The notes under the pieces are model-generated. The model did not search any database, was not told where the DNA came from, and saw only the letters and a program-made list of their open reading frames with translations. Of a DNA stretch of 64,000 nt, positions 63,425 through 64,000 are shown one piece after another (the first letter of the stretch is position 1; every line of letters begins with the position of its first letter). Both the position numbers and the translations under genes were made by a program. Source of the DNA: Akkermansiaceae bacterium UBA2381 (GTDB lineage Bacteria > Verrucomicrobiota > Verrucomicrobiia > Verrucomicrobiales > DEV007); the NCBI GenBank assembly GCA_002344215.1, contig DDSV01000018.1, positions 243,698 to 307,697 of the forward strand, given 5' to 3'.

Positions 63425-64000
63425 ATGAATTTATTGATCACCGGAGGCTGCGGCTTCATCGGATCCAACTTCATCCGCCAGCGGCTGGCTTCCCGGGAGA
63501 ATCCCGGATCGATCAAGGTGGTGAATCTTGATAAACTGACCTATGCTGGCAATCCCGCCAATTTGGCTGACCTGAGCTCAGACCCCCGATATGTTTTTGT
63601 GCACGGCGACATCGGAGACGAGGCGCTTGTTTCCAAGCTCCTCCCGGAGCATCAGATAGACGCTGTCCTGAATTTCGCGGCTGAATCCCACGTGGACCGC
63701 TCCATCGATTCGCCTGAGCCATTCGTTCAAACCAACGTCGTCGGAACCTCGCGACTGCTCAATGCCTCCAAAAACTATTGGGCTGCTCTCTCCCCTGAAG
63801 GGCAACGTCACTTCCGCTTTCTTCATGTCTCGACCGACGAAGTCTACGGAACCCTCGAACCCGGTGATCCTCCGTTTTCGGAAACAACTCCCTTCGCGCC
63901 CAACTCTCCCTATGCGGCATCCAAGGCCTCGAGCGATCACCTCGTTCGGGCCTTTCACCATACTCACGGGCTTCCCGTCCTGACAACCAACTGCTCGAAC
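63425..64000 (+). CDS. rmlB: dTDP-glucose 4,6-dehydratase (start of gene; runs off window)
   Basis: 192 codons visible from ATG 63425, open at the window edge. GGCGFIGSNFIR starts the Rossmann fold; NLDKLTYAGNPANL, NFAAESHVDRSID, HVSTDEVYGTLE (the T-D-E catalytic set) and SPYAASKASSDHLVRAFHHT (Y and K) are all RmlB family hallmarks. It converts dTDP-glucose (or a UDP sugar) to the 4-keto-6-deoxy sugar. In operon with the reductase upstream. Confidence 0.92.
   Translation, partial: MNLLITGGCGFIGSNFIRQRLASRENPGSIKVVNLDKLTYAGNPANLADLSSDPRYVFVHGDIGDEALVSKLLPEHQIDAVLNFAAESHVDRSIDSPEPFVQTNVVGTSRLLNASKNYWAALSPEGQRHFRFLHVSTDEVYGTLEPGDPPFSETTPFAPNSPYAASKASSDHLVRAFHHTHGLPVLTTNCSN

Noticed and set aside
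1..64000. CRISPR arrays, tRNA or rRNA genes, insertion sequences
   Set aside because: None seen by eye: no regularly spaced repeats, no cloverleaf with CCA-type end, no transposase motif.

Overview
The window looks like a chromosomal segment of a Gram-negative PVC-group bacterium, most likely Verrucomicrobiota. Pointers are the planctomycete/verrucomicrobial haem-c domains, a very large secreted dehydrogenase/HEAT/haem-c protein, DUF1080-type proteins, three formylglycine-type sulfatases, an OmpA-type protein, a two-partner secretion pair and an MsbA-like flippase. Most of the DNA is GC-rich. The exceptions are visibly AT-richer patches at about 29.55-34.05 kb and 48.3-49.5 kb. No tRNA, rRNA, CRISPR array or insertion sequence was recognised.

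Layout. 0-4.8 kb: ThuA-like protein, tri-haem/DUF4384 protein and OmpA-family partner. 4.8-10.1 kb: a RiPP (ribosomally made, modified peptide) cluster, with an ABC exporter facing a small basic ORF, a GrrM-like radical SAM/SPASM maturase, a Gly-rich precursor with an aromatic/Arg/Asn/Cys C-terminus, and a DUF692 (MNIO) iron enzyme. This is the most promising system in the window. 10.3-15.5 kb: RCC1-like secreted protein, GAF protein overlapping a cytosolic subtilase, FIST sensor protein and lipoprotein. 15.7-29.1 kb: a run of secreted catabolic genes on one strand (esterases, sulfatases, LamG, DUF1080, large dehydrogenase/cytochrome), suggesting use of sulfated polysaccharide.

29.1-38.1 kb: accessory region. 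It begins at a broken short-chain dehydrogenase remnant and carries a Gln-rich membrane protein, a SEFIR/TIR-domain protein and a coiled-coil membrane protein. A two-copy small-ORF/nucleotidyltransferase module (one copy decayed) flanks these genes plus an ECF sigma/signal peptidase operon and an AlkD-like gene. 38.5-43.2 kb: TpsA/TpsB two-partner secretion. 43.4-48.3 kb: small secreted proteins, RICIN lectin, hicB with a frameshifted hicA, YhfC-like protease, DoxX, esterase. 48.3-49.2 kb: a TIR-like domain fused to a RipA-like membrane domain, a candidate immune effector.

49.7-57.1 kb: membrane proteins, third sulfatase, an ArsR/AHSA1 pair with an operator across the start codon, methyltransferase, UPF0114 protein and a secreted helical-toroid protein. 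57.2-60.1 kb: a Fur/PerR-type regulator upstream of an exported catalase-peroxidase. 60.5-64.0 kb: MsbA-like ABC exporter and the start of a nucleotide-sugar (rhamnose-type) operon that runs off the end. Several intergenic spaces carry palindromic repeats.
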